A stretch of DNA of 64,000 nucleotides from Tachypleus tridentatus (lineage: Eukaryota; Arthropoda; Merostomata; Xiphosura; Limulidae), in contig NC_134834.1 of assembly GCF_004210375.1 (NCBI RefSeq), forward strand, positions 139,595,009 to 139,659,008. Direction: 5' to 3'. The notes beneath the pieces are model-generated. The model made no database searches, was not told the DNA's origin, and saw only the letters and a program-made list of their open reading frames with translations. Below are positions 1 to 12,402 of this stretch, piece by piece (the stretch's first letter is position 1; the number at the start of each line of letters is the position of its first letter). The translations under genes and the position numbers were made by a program.

Positions 1-2980
1 TATCTTTTAGGACTATAAGTTACTCAATGTGATGCAATATGTAACGCCATTGGTAATAAACAATATATGAATAAATCGACAGTTTGAGAAATAAACTAAA
101 TTGTTTAAATCTTTTCTAACACAACAGAGAAAATATGTAGCTATGATTTTAATAATATTAGAGAAAGAACTGGTTTTATAAGCAAAATATCAATCGTAAA
201 TAAGATAAGCTGTTTAAATGTGATTAATTTATTTAAGTTAAAAATGAGTTTCATCATTCATTTATAAAAATGATAGACACTACGCCATACTAGTAATTTA
301 ATCTCATAAAAGTTAAGTCTAATAACTGACTCAGGATGATCAAGATTTAAGAATAAAATAATTAAACTTCCGTCATATTCGCTTTGGTGTAATATTTGAA
401 ATGCTTCAGAACAGATTAGGGTTAACATTACTCAATAGTTTTTGTAGTGGTATTTCTTGGTTGTTTATTTATGAGCTTAGGCTTACTTACATAAAAAGTA
501 TATTTAAGCAAGATAACTGTTGATAAATGTTTATAAAATACACTCACATTTTTTTAAAAATAACATCGATTGGTTGGACAAATGTTCTAATTATCGTTTA
601 ATGGAAATACTTCAAGCTATTATTGTCTTATGTCGAAGGAATGAAAATGAGAGTTTAGGAGTAATTAGAATAACAAATGTGCACAATAAAGAAGCCGTGT
701 ACGAAAACAAATATCATTTTGAAATTAACTATGATAGTCTTTATATTCTATGGCATATTTATTAATTTATTCTTTATATTATGTGATATGTTACCTCAAG
801 TTAAATATTGAACATTTTGTAGAAATACTGTGAAACATCAGTGATTTTGAAAGAAAGAGAGGTTATATTCTGAAAATTTACTAAGTGATTTTGAAAAGAA
901 GAAAATTCATATATATGCCAAAGAATATTTTGTGCGAATTGTTTTGAAAGAATAAAGCGACTCAAGTTGACCAAGTATGCGTAAATGACAATTAATCTTT
1001 TATGTGTGCTTATGTTATCTATTATTTTCTACTAATTTATGGATAGAAATAATTTGCATCAGATTCTAGAATATTCTGTACTTTATACGTAAGGATAGTA
1101 GCTTATAAAAATATTAGCAAAGTTCTTTTTCAAGACATTTTTTATTTGAAGTTTTCCTTCAATGGGTCACTAGCGAGTTTACAACCTTATAAGACTAAAA
1201 TCAGGCATTCGGCTCCCCGCAGTGGTCAGAGGCCAGATATCCCATTGTGCAGCTGCACACTATAACAAACAAACAACTTTGGTCTCCCGTGGATAGCGAT
1301 GCGTTTGTGGACTTATAGTGCCAATAATCGTGTTTCGTTGCTTGCAGCGACAAGAGCACAACTTTTGTGTAGTTTTGCTTATAATAACAAGATGAAAAAA
1401 CTTCAATATGTTTAGTAGTTATGACTATCAATTATATGATAGGTTTTGAAGATAAAAACTAATATACAGATTTCTTGAACACACTCTTTGACAGGATATA
1501 AACTTTTATTCCAGGTTTCACAAATAGAAAACAAATTAGCTTATCAGTCTGCCTAATGGCAACATAAGAGTTTGAAGAAGGTATAGCAACTTGTACGCCA
1601 TAATGAGAGTAGAAAATTACATATGTTATATCGTTAGACATCTGCTCGTACTCTTAAGGGAATTATAAGATGAAAGTATTGTGTATTCAGGCCATATATA
1701 ATACAACGAAGCAATGTACGCGTATATATTGTTTTAATAATTAGTACCTATGTTAACAGTGCAGATGTTAAAAATTGAGACGATAAATATAGTTTTCACA
1801 CTCAGTAGGAGCTAAACTAAAGTTGTGTAGCATTCTTTGAAACTATTTAAGCCTACATTTAATACTGAAAAATAGGTTTTGAACATTAGTTTTGATTAAA
1901 TTTTAAAAAATAACATCGAAAAACATATAATTTCCTACAGATAAGATAATTTGTTTTAAGAGCACTGATTTAACCTGTGGTATTTTCTAATATTTCCAGC
2001 ACATAATATTACGCACATGAAAATTATTTTCATACATTACAAAAGAAGATTGCTCAAATCTCAATATGTTTTATTTTTGGCAAATGTACAAACCGACACT
2101 AATATAATTCTTCACGTGACATATTCATAATTAATGATCTGTATATGTTGTTTTTGTTACGAATAGTAAATGAACACTGAGCGAAAGTTACATTTTATTT
2201 GTAAAGTAAACTTATATTTGTTATGAACATAAAAATTCTTACAAATATTTATAACACACATATGTGACTAAACATCAATATTTTCAATCCATTCACTTTT
2301 AAATATTCACAAATGTCTTTCTCCCGATGTATTTCTACATTGTGTGAAATAACTTATGTATCAGCCAATTAAAGGCAGTTGCAATTATTCTGTTTCTTGC
2401 GATTCTTCCACTAAAATTAAACAAGCGTGAAAATCAACGTCATGCATGAGAAAGCATTCTAGTTAAAGGAAGGCATACAGTTAAACCACGTTTAAGTTCG
2501 CCTGGTAGTTCCTTGTAGCAGAAGGTAGGTAAATTAATTGACTTTATAATTGAACTAAAAACAGAATGGAGGATATTTATGTGATGAACAGGGTTTACTG
2601 GAAAATTGTTAGAATAACCAGTTTGACATCAAAGCTCAAAATATGCCTCTAGTAGATTACAGTTAATTTTTAATTGAAATAGAAATCAACTTAATACTTA
2701 AATACTAGATTTAGTTCGTTTTGGTCTTAGAAACGAGGCAAGTTTTTACAGGAGAGACCATATGTAAGTTGCATATATTTCAGATATTCTAGGTTTACAA
2801 TATCTGATGAGATATGTAAGTGAATTTTGGATTTCGTGAAATTATGTATAAAAAACAAACAAACTTGATCGATATTCTGTACGTTGATAATTTATATTGA
2901 AAGAAAATACCAAAAATTTTAATACAATTGCCAAAGTAAGTTAAATAACGCGAAACATAATATTTGTTTATATCTATCAC
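1..2980. other. Non-coding stretch left of the mariner
   Basis: The only element recognised is the SINE fragment at 1214-1280. Open frames are under 82 codons, of low complexity, and lack splice or family support. Confidence 0.6.
1214..1280 (+). mobile_element. SINE family C fragment (internal deletion)
   Basis: ccccgcagtggtcagaggc followed directly by gatatcccattgtgcagct and a (caaa)n tail keeps the start and end of family C without the middle. Confidence 0.5.
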
Positions 2981-3159
2981 GCCATCCCATAAGTAATGTC
3001 TGAAAATTTAATACAGAAAGTGCATCATCATTTCTGTCTTTGTGGAAGGCTTTAATGACTAAAATGTGTAGTAGGACGTGTATCAAAATATTCAGACAAA
3101 TATAAGAAACTAATCCAACTCCACTTTTTCAGATAATTAATCAAATAAACTCTTATGAA

Positions 3160-4016
3160 GATGGATGTGTCCGAGGAGCACACTAGGCATATATAATGGT
3201 CTATGAGTTTAAAAAACTCATAAAAAACATTTAAAAAACATTTAGTGCAGCAGAAACTATATTAAACTCAACAATACGACCTGAACGTGACGCATCACTT
3301 AGCTGTAGTCACCTGATCTGAACTTTTGAAACATATTCGACATTTTCTTTCACTGAGAGACTACTCACCATAAACATCTTGAATGTTTCACCAAGTGCAG
3401 ATTGTGCTGTAACAGATCAAAAGCTAGAACAGAAGCTTAATTCAACCTATTCAACAGTTCATCGTCATCTTCAACAGTTTGAAAAGGTGTCAAAACTTGG
3501 AAAATGAGTCCCTCGTGATTTGACAGAAGCCAACCTTAGAGCAAGAATAGACATTTGCACTTCTCTGCACTCTCGTGTACGTAAATCACCTTTCCTGCTG
3601 AATTATGGATGGCTAGCGCAGGTAGCCTTAATGTAGCTCTGCGAGAAATTCAAACGAAACCAAACTATTCTCAACAGTTAGAGCGCTTGAACGTTGCACT
3701 GTAAGAAAAAAGGCCTGCTTTGATCAGTCGTAAAGGTGTGGTGTTACACCGGAATAATGCACGGCCCTATATAGCAAGAATCACATCTGCAGAGATTGAA
3801 AATGTAGACTGGGAAAAACTTCCACATCCTACTTATTCTCCAGGCCTTGCTCTATCTAATTATTATTTATTCCAAAGTTTGCAGAACTATCGTGATGAAA
3901 AAGACCTTGGAACACATAAAGATGTCAAAACTACCCTCTCCACATTCTTTCCTCTAAATCTTAAGAAGTTTATAGAAGTGGCATTTAGAAGCTTGCGAAT
4001 CGTTGGCAGAAAGTAA
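3160..4016 (+). pseudogene. mariner transposase pseudogene
   Basis: Remnants of the N-terminal DNA-binding part (MDVSEEHTRH) are broken by stops. The last 98 codons (3720-4013) are open and carry VLHRNNARPYIA and, later, YSPGLALSNYYLF. In working mariner transposases these positions read HxDNARPH and SPDLAPSDYHLF, with the second and third catalytic aspartates at the D positions. Here both are Asn, so even the intact C-terminal block would be inactive. Transposases of this family cut and paste the element at TA dinucleotides. Confidence 0.8.
3604..3664 (+). mobile_element. SINE family A tail inside the mariner relic
   Basis: ggatggctagcgcaggtagc followed by gtagctctgcgagaaattca is the family A 3' end. 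It splits the transposase pseudogene, so it arrived after the mariner. Confidence 0.7.
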
Positions 4017-4429
4017 TTAATAATAATAGAACATACATTATTGACTAAATAATATTAAAAGCGTTTGAAATGCTTTCTCTTTTTCTGAACCTAAAATCGG
4101 ACATTACTTAATGGATGACCTGATAATTGTAACATAGTATCATGAGATTTTTCTTCCTACCTTTGGCTTCTGCCTGATGTTCAATGCAAATTAAAAATAC
4201 TTTACCCAATTAGGCTTAGCCCTTTCGTGTTTATTATTTGTTATGGTGTTTTTAAACGTTTAGTTTTTAAGCGGACGTTCACAATCAAACCTAATTTTAA
4301 ACGCAACCATTTGTAAAAAATATAAACAATAAAGACAAATAAAGTATTACTCTTCTTTTAGAAATTCTTCAAAATATTTCTACTCTATTAACTGTTTTTG
4401 ACATAAACATTATTTTTTGTTCAGAATAA

Positions 4430-4720
4430 ACACTGAAAATATAAATAGTTTTCAAAGAACATAACTCCTAGAAAGCAACATGTTCTGATCGGTATGAGCA
4501 CTGAGGAGGCAAAATAATCAAACATAAACGTTGTGATTGATATGATATTATAAATCAGAATGACTGTACATGGATTTTTCTGATCAGTATTATCACTAGG
4601 AAGGCAAAAGGATTGAACATAAATTTCTGGAAAAGCAGAATGATTGAGCACAAAAGTTCCGATAGATATGAACACAAAATTTTCAAGTGATGGAATAAAA
4701 CATTGTGATTGTTGCAGAAA
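4430..4720. repeat. Degenerate tandem repeat, unit about 95 bp
   Basis: ttctgatcggtatgagcac at 4483 and ttctgatcagtattatcac at 4578 are 95 bases apart. Each is followed by a similar ggaggcaaaa / ggaaggcaaaa and aaacataaa / gaacataaa. A third, weaker unit starts near 4657 (ttccgatagatatgaacac). Confidence 0.5.
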
Positions 4721-6072
4721 GATAGTTTAAAGTTAAAAAAACGAAGATATGATTGTTTATTATTACTTATTGGAGCATCTAATGATTGGTCAGAAGAACA
4801 AAAACTGAACTGAAAACATTATTCTCGTCGTGGTTTGAAACAGATGAGAGATAATGGCTACATTATTTACTGTTGTCTTTATGAATAATATTATAATAGC
4901 ATTGATTAACATTATATATATACCAATGCCATTGTGTCATTGAGAATTACGTTATTGGCATGTATGGTGTTTCGTTTTTCATGAAACACAGATAGAAAGA
5001 TAGATTTTACTTTAATAAGGCAGAATACACCGAATAAGATAACATGTTATCGAACTTACAAGAAAATAGATTCCCTAATAAATGGTATAGTTTGGTTATC
5101 GTGCTCAAGCTGACTTGTAACAGGAAATCAGAACAAAGTTGCTTTCTACTTTCTGACTTCTGAAAGTAGTGCCTTGAACGTAAGTTCCTTGAGTCACTTA
5201 GTTTTTCTTCTTTCACTCGTTTAGTTCATATACTAACACGATGGTTAAGTTGTTAACATCATGCTGAACAAGACCAATAAATCGATCATTTTGTCATTTA
5301 TGGTCACGGAAGAACCACCTGTTCTTACGTCTTTTATTCAGTGAAAGAACTTCTACCTTATACCAAAAAACATATGATTTCCTGTAGTGCTGGTACATTG
5401 TAAAACCATTCAGGATATCATTATTGTACGCGGTTTACTTCACTAGTAATTAATTATGCAAAAAGCAAACTACTTGTTTAGTAATTTATCAGTATTTATT
5501 TTTTATTATTAAAGCTAGACAAGCTCAGGAAATACTGCAGCGTCCAAATGTATTCTCTTTTCTGTTGACTAAGAAAGTAAAATTAATCAGCAAAGTAAAT
5601 GTGTATAAAGGATATACATTTACATTTAAACATTGAATTTACACAAGAAAACGATGTTTCAATTAATATTTAGTAAAGTAAAACTGAATTTACGAAATCT
5701 GATGTTATATTAATCTCAGTGAACTAGTGAGAAAGGCTAATTGAAATGTTTCTGTGAACTCTGCTACAGTTCCTTGATAGCTCATTATATAAGTAGAATA
5801 CATCTTAAATCGGCTATAAACAATTAACCTTTTGATTCTTTTTACTCAATACTTCGCCGAAAAGAAAATAAATTTGAAATATTGTTTTAAAGATGCTTCG
5901 TATATGCTATCGTTCTATTGTATTTACAATCTTGCAGAGTAAAATATGTTCACTTAAGTCCAATATATTATTTTGTTTTGTGTAATTCTGTCAGCGTTAC
6001 AACTATTATGCTATTTTTGTATTATATCTTGCCTCAGAACCTATAGATTAATTTCAGATTTATTGAAACTCA

Positions 6073-6310
6073 TGAGGACCGCGGATTCGATTCCCCGTAG
6101 CACTAAACATGCTCGCCTTTTCAGCCGTGGGGTCTTTATAATGTGACTGTCAATCACACTATTCGTTGGTAAAAGAGTAGCCTAAGAGATGGTGGTGGGT
6201 GGTGATGACTAGCTGTCTTCCCTCTTGTCTTACACTGTTAAATTAGGGACAGCTACGGCAGATAGCCCTCGAGTAGCTTTGCTCGAAATTCAAAAACAAA
6301 AACAAAATCA
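6073..6310 (+). mobile_element. tRNA-headed SINE, family A (5'-truncated head)
   Basis: This is a family A copy. It keeps the B box (gattcgattcc), the central block tggtgggtggtgatgactag and the 3' tail gatagccctcgagtagcttt ending in an A-rich (caaaa)n run. The A box is lost. Confidence 0.8.
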
Positions 6311-7426
6311 AAACTCATTTTAGAATGTATAATCAAAACCGTCCAACAAGTCTTCGCATGTTAAATATTAAAATCTGCAAAATGAACATAAAATGAAATT
6401 AAAACTGACTTGAATTTAGGGAATGATAATTACTGCTGTACATATATACAGAAAATGGATAATATTTTAGAAATATTAAGCGATAACTAAATAGTAACTG
6501 GTAAGTATTAAAGAATTCGAGTTATACATGTGGAAAATCTCTAAAAAACATTATTGCGGAAGTTCCGTGTATTGGTCTTATATTTTCTATGCTAGTATCA
6601 ACTCATTCAGTTTTTTATGAGGTCACATAAAATTTCTTATAAAATTTCATAAAACGAAAATCTCTGGGTACCGTATTGTGTTTTGTCTCTTGGCAAAATG
6701 AATATTAGTAATCTAATTTCATGAAACCAAAACAAAGTTCAACTATAATGTATTGATAAAATATCATAGACGAAGTGTTTTGCATTTATGACTTTTCAAA
6801 CAAATACATTGTTAATGTTCTTTCAACAACACATGTTACACGAGCCAGTCAGCAATGAAACACGCTTGAAATGTTCTGGGTATAGTTGTGAACGTGATGG
6901 TTTAAGTGTAGCAAATAAGCTAAACTTAGAATCCAGGTGGGGTGAGAGAAGAACTTATTCGAAGATAACCAAATCAATTTGATATATCAGTTGAATCGGA
7001 TATTCGTAACTTAATTACTACATTGTCATAAAAGCACAATAGTATCGTTATCTCAAAAAAGGGATTGGAATAATATAACAGAAATTATTAGTTGCAACTT
7101 TTTTTTTTAAGTTAACGACTCCATAATGTATCGCGTACCTGCTACAGCTTACAAGATGATGTCCCTTGCGATTTTCAACTTGAATACGTCATTTCTGCAT
7201 TGAAGAGTAAATATAAGAAGGATGGTATAACCTACAGTATAGTACCACCATAGTATAACCCGTATAGGGCTCATCATACTTTCATTATTATTTAATTGCT
7301 TTTTTGTGTTTTTTTGCTGTTTTCGTTTTAGAAGATTTGCCGAGCTTCATTCATCAAAGTTTACCGAAATAACCCTAAACAGGGTGTTGACTAAAAAATG
7401 TTGGGCTGGTCCGTGTAGACTCTTTG

Positions 7427-7525
7427 GTTGTTTGAAGTTAAGCACAGAAATACATAATAGGCTATCTGCCCATCATGGGTATCGGACTCGTTATAAGTCT
7501 GCAGATACAGTTATTCCACTGGAGG
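7427..7525 (-). mobile_element. SINE family C, minus strand
   Basis: tgtttgaagttaagcacaga then ggctatctgcccatcatggg and a head complement with gtctgcagata are the family C order in reverse. Confidence 0.7.
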
Positions 7526-8404
7526 CGGCTCACGTGGAAGGTGTTAAATAACCTCAAAATATTATATCTCTTTCTGTTTATTTGTGGATTGTTCATACAT
7601 ATGAATAAATAACTTGCATGTACAAACTTTTTTCCGTCTACATCCTCTCAACTGAAGACAGTTATCATACTAGGTATGTTTGAAGTAGAATTCTCGGTCG
7701 AAAACGTTAGTCAGTTTAATTGAATATGGAAAATGAAGTACCAATTAAGGATATTGGTCAATCTGAGAACTTTTGTCAAATCAACTATAAATAACTTTTG
7801 CATTGACAACCGAGGGCGTTTGTGTCACTAACTTCGAGTAACCTTATTAGTTGAGTGCATTTCTCACTCTAAATTAAGTTAGACTGCAAATCGTGGTCGT
7901 TGATAGAATAACGTTATTTCGAGAAGACAATCATGAACGATTTTCAAGCCTTACTCACTTAGAGCAAAGAACTTTCATGAACCTAACTTTATATCAGAGG
8001 TTTTCAGTGAAGGACATTTGTCAGTCTAACGTACTTCGAGAAGACGCTGATAATCAAGAAGGTTTGTTAAACCAACGATATTTCGAGTAGAATTTTTAGT
8101 TGAGGATGTTTATAAGACAACTTTTAATTTTAATAGCGACTAAAATCTAGATGTTTATCTGACTTACTTTATTTCAATTAAATGTTTCAATTGAGAACAT
8201 CTTGTCAGACAAGATATACTTCCTGTAGAGACTGTCATTTGAAAACGGTTGTAGGACAGACTACTTGAAGTAGAGACTACCATTTCAGAACATTTGTAAG
8301 ACTATTTTTTTGCTTTCAGTTGAAAGTGTCAATCAATTAACTTTAATTCTAATATAGATATGTTATTTAAGAATTTTGTCGGATTATTTTTACCTTCATG
8401 CTGT

Positions 8405-8485
8405 CTGCTGTGCCCACCGAGGGGAATCGAACCCCTGATTTTAGCGTTGTAAATCTGTAGACTTACTGCTGTACTAACGGAGGGC
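8405..8485 (-). mobile_element. SINE family B, minus strand
   Basis: Reads gcccaccgaggggaatcgaa and then the complement of a head with tgtactaacgg. In sense orientation this gives a B-box-like ggttcgattcccctcggtgg. Most of the 3' tail is absent. Confidence 0.7.
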
Positions 8486-8564
8486 TGTTTCATTTCGAAA
8501 AGAGAAGAGAATTGTCAAACAAGATTTACTACGAGTAGAAACTGTTCGCAGAGTAATTTAACTG

Positions 8565-8805
8565 GGCCCGACATGGCCAGGTCGTTAAGGCTCTCTACTC
8601 GCAATCTAAAGGTTGCGGGTTCGGATCCTTGTCACACCAAACATACTCGCCCTTTGAACCGTGGGGGTGTTATAATGTGACCGTGAGTCCCACTATTCGT
8701 TGGTGAAATAATAACTCAAGAGTTGGCGGTAGGTGGTGATGACTAGCTGCCTTCCCTCTAGTCTTACACTGCTAAATTAGGTACAGCAGAATATGCCGTT
8801 CGAAG
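8565..8805 (+). mobile_element. tRNA-headed SINE, family A (tail decayed)
   Basis: It has a complete head with A-box-like tggccaggtcgttaagg and B box gggttcggatcc, and a complete central block. The 3' tail is decayed. It is inserted in the degenerate tandem tract. Confidence 0.8.
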
Positions 8806-10124
8806 ACGCTTATACATCTAGCTCTAATTGCAGTACAAACTTCGAAACAAGGAAATTATTTACAGAAAAAATAAAGAGTGGCAACTTAAACCCTTTGATA
8901 GATTATATTTACTTCGGATTACTTCAAATATTCTTGTAAGATACATTTTACTACAGAAACAGATTGTTAAACAAAGTTATTTACAAAATTATCTGCACTT
9001 TGAGTAGAAACTGTCACTCATGAACCTTTTTCCAGCTATTTTTCTTCGAGTAGATATTGTCAATTCTTTGAACAATGCTAGTAACTGACAAAAATATTTC
9101 GTCTGAGTCAGATTTATTTTTTTCTCAATTGCAAAGATTTTAACGTTAATTTGTACTAGAAGAGACTATTAATGGAGTAAATTTATCAAATTAACTTTAC
9201 TGTTAATCAGTTCTGTTAGACAGATTACCTGATAATCAATTATACCTATCATATTAACGACTTGGAACAGAGACTGTTAATCGAGAAGAATTTTAGTTAA
9301 GTTTATCCTGTTTCTAAATTTTGAACTTTGTTTACACGTTCTATATACTCTTATATGCGTTTCTCAATTAGTATTCTTCAAAACACGTCTTTGGGTCGAA
9401 ATTACTTTAGATTTTTAATGAAAACAAAATCTAGTCACAGACGTATTCCCTATTTACTTTTTATAAATTATTTTAGAATATGTTTGTAGGAAATAGAATT
9501 GATTTCAAGCGATGACGTTTTTAAAACAACATGAGAGTGGAAACTTTTTTACTGAATTAAAATACACAGAACTTGATTCAGAATATCTCTAGACTATTTA
9601 ATTGAAATATTACTGATTACTAGATAAACATTCTCCCAGGTTCCACAAAGATAAAAAGTCTTCGAACATATGCTTATGTTTGATGCAACCTAACTTTATT
9701 TCACTCTAGACGTTAAGTAATTTTTCGAATGTTCTCGTATGTTCTTCCAAAAAACAAAACAAAAAAACTTTCAAATACTTTCTGTCATTTTCAATAAAAG
9801 CATTTGCCATCACATTCAGGTATCATTACAACAAACTGTTGATAATATGGACGTTTTAAAAGTATACTAAGCTTCACAGTATACTTTAACGTGAAAATGT
9901 AGGTATATTGTACAAGACTCGTTAAGACAAGTAAACGACCTCAAAGTGTTCTTAAAACATCAACAGTAAATGGTCAGAATGCAACTTAAATTTTTAAATT
10001 TGATATGTGCACTGTAAAATTATTCCAAAATATGTTGTTAGTTATCACTATTAGATTCCATCTAGGAACATAGGGCGGATTCTTTAATAGGTATTTAAAT
10101 GAGTAGGTTGTTAGCCCACTGCAC

Positions 10125-10335
10125 CGAGCCGTCCCTAATCTAATAGGGAAGGCAGCTAGTCATCACCACCTACTTGGTGGTAGGAGTTTCTCTTATACCA
10201 ACGAATAGTGGGATTGAAGTCACTTTATACGCCCCCACGGTTGGGAGGGCGAGCATGTTTGGCGCGACGCGGGCGCGAACCCGCGACCCTCGAATTGTGA
10301 GTCGCACGCCTTACGCGCTAGGCGATTCCAGGCCT
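10125..10335 (-). mobile_element. tRNA-headed SINE, family A
   Basis: This minus-strand copy lacks the last part of its 3' tail. The B box complement (gcgaacccgcgaccctc) and head to aggcct are well kept. The head region is much more GC-rich than its surroundings. Confidence 0.8.
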
Positions 10336-11033
10336 AAATAAATGTTGTAATGAAGAGTTTTAAAGGGTTTCTTGAATATTCCTATAAATCTATTCTTTGA
10401 AATATCAAACACTTTTGGTTTTCATCACTTGAAACCTTGAAGAATAAAATAAAGGAAATAAGATTTTTAATTTCACATTGTCAAAGACTTACTGTACATT
10501 TAATTTGTTAAATTTATTACTTATGTATCAACCGAAAGCTTAAATGGTTAATGCTGAGAAAAAGCGTGAACTTAATCCAAATGATTTTATATAAGAAAAT
10601 ATCATCTGCTCTTCTTGTTGTTAAATATATATAAACAGAACTGTACTGTACTTTATATTCCAGTTGCCATTTTCTGGTGGAGTCGCTTAATGTGGAAAGG
10701 AAGAAAAACAATTAATGAAGGCTAAATACACCTTTTTTAACTTTATGCTTATGTCTTTAAGTTGCTAGTGCAATTCTGGTCAGCTTTTTTCCTTTGAAAA
10801 GATGCTAACAATCGTTTAAGGATCTACAGTTCTGTAAAGCACTTGATTGAAAGAAGAGGTTGCCAGATAGCAAGCTTTTACAAGAGATATTACGAAGCCC
10901 GTTCGTTACCATAGCCACGTCAGCAGTGCAGCTGGTAGCCCGTAATCAGCAAATATTTGTCGACTGACAAAATACGTTAAGAGTTTTCTCTCAGATTTAA
11001 CATAAGATTTTCTTTCAATATTAAATTAAATAT

Positions 11034-11922
11034 TGTAACGTATTATTATCCATTTCGTACGAGTCTCCTCTTTATTATATTATGTACGTTATCTCAAATA
11101 ATCGGAAATTTGAATTTGAGCTCAGTAGTTAATTAAATGTTAATTTGTATTAAATTTATGTTATTTGCCACAAAATTGATACATACAATTTCCTTTTCAA
11201 AAACAAATATATTTTAATATACTAACATAAAAAACATTATAATTTATAATAATGGTTATTATTAATAGTTATTACAAATTATAGTTTATATACAACAGTT
11301 TTACAAACTTTCAGACAATACTTAGTCTTATATCCGGTCTAGAACTCGATATTTTATTGTCGATCCAGGTCCACCACAAGGAAATTAATACTTAGTTAAT
11401 ATTGTTACATCTCGCTTAATGCTAGCAAGTTTGGTTTGTCTCACACCGGTTTAGAGTTCACTTCTTACCGAGGGAGAAGTTTTATGTTGTCGTAGGAATT
11501 CTAACTTTCGAAGTAAGTCAGTAAAGCTGAATTGTTTGTAATTTTCAAAATATATAAGCCTTTCTGGTTTTTCGATTAATAGACGTTAATCACAATTATA
11601 GTTTCCTAGTTCTATAGCAAAGTGACTGTAGCTGTCCAATAATATTCTCCTCTTTCGTCTCTCGGCTAGCCACTTTATACAGGAATCACGCGAAATACTG
11701 AAACCTTCAAAAAATATTGCTTGCAACAATACTGTCAATCACTAGTGTTACATACACATCTAATATATTGTAAATTATTATGCAGACGAACGTCCTACAA
11801 ATTTCGAGAACAGGCGAGACTTTTGCTATACACAGTCAAGAAATATAATACACGCAAAAAAGAAAACTATACAGACACAAACTTAGGCACTGAAATAAAC
11901 ATCTAACAGTAAATCCGTTACA
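11034..11922. repeat. Solo-LTR-like dispersed repeat, copy 1
   Basis: The ends are tgtaacg and cgttaca, perfect inverted termini of the TG...CA type. The body aligns over most of its length with 53827-54652 in the same orientation, with shared blocks such as acaaatatattttaatatac and cgttaatcacaattatag. An aataaa lies near the right end. Five-base flanks (aatat, atgtg) do not match, so a target duplication is not supported. No internal retrotransposon genes adjoin it. Confidence 0.5.
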
Positions 11923-12134
11923 ATGTGAACCAGAAAACGTAACAATCCCTACATTAAAATGATTTTACACATTGTTTGTCTTCAAAATTAATATACCCGA
12001 TGTTTGATAGAAAATTATTCAAACCTTCTAGACGATCATAGTATATAAATATGTTCATTCATTTTCTACTATGATGTTTTGATTTGAACATTTTTAATCA
12101 TTTGGTAATGAAAGTAAAATAAGTACATTTTAAA

Positions 12135-12402
12135 ACCAAAATTAAACAAATGTAAAGGAACACCTTTATACGTATACTAATTAATAACCAAACATCTAAC
12201 TGTAACGCCTTATACAATCTTGTACCCGTTTATACTGTCATCCCTAAGACATGTGCCTGGCAACAGTCAATTGCAAACTCTCTCTTTGCTAACCTGAAGA
12301 TAACGTTGTTCTCTGCTTTATTAGTAAAAGTGTTGATACCCATACCAGCCGTTCAGAGATGCATTTTTACTTCAAGTGGGTTTCTCTTCATCAAGATTTT
12401 AC
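12135..12402 (+). mobile_element. Penelope-like element, terminal fragment
   Basis: This stretch matches the terminal region shared with the elements at 38.6, 40.3, 44.9 and 52.0 kb. It has a segment around gtaaaggaacacctttatac, then the aacctgaagat motif, then ttgttctctgctttattagt and an end with caagtgggtttctcttcatc. The coding region is absent. The hairpin that lies between CTGAAGAT and AACG in the other copies is deleted here. Confidence 0.7.

Larger units (their letters stand above)
2981..4121 (+). mobile_element. Decayed mariner-type transposon
   Basis: The ends form inverted repeats: ccatcccataagtaatgtct at the left, and at the right the complement of ggtcatccattaagtaatgt. The length of about 1.14 kb is near the usual 1.3 kb of mariner elements. 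The interior encodes recognisable mariner transposase remnants in several frames with stops. A fragment of a SINE 3' end sits inside it at about 3604-3664. It cannot mobilise itself. Confidence 0.85.
4122..7680. other. Non-coding stretch
   Basis: It holds the 95-bp tandem repeat (4430-4720) and SINEs at 6073 and 7427. Nothing else was recognised. Confidence 0.55.
7681..9310. repeat. Degenerate tandem-repeat tract, unit about 45-50 bp
   Basis: Variants of a phrase, ttcgagtagaaactgtca followed by ttgagaacatttgtcagac, recur along the tract. Clear neighbours are gtagag at 8225 and 8270 (45 bases apart) and gagaac, gaaaac and cagaac at 8193, 8241 and 8286 (48 and 45 apart). Further diverged copies are near 7683, 7916, 8036, 8080, 8528, 8995 and 9048. 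The tract is interrupted by SINEs at 8405-8485 and 8565-8805. No coding potential is seen across the units. Confidence 0.55.
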
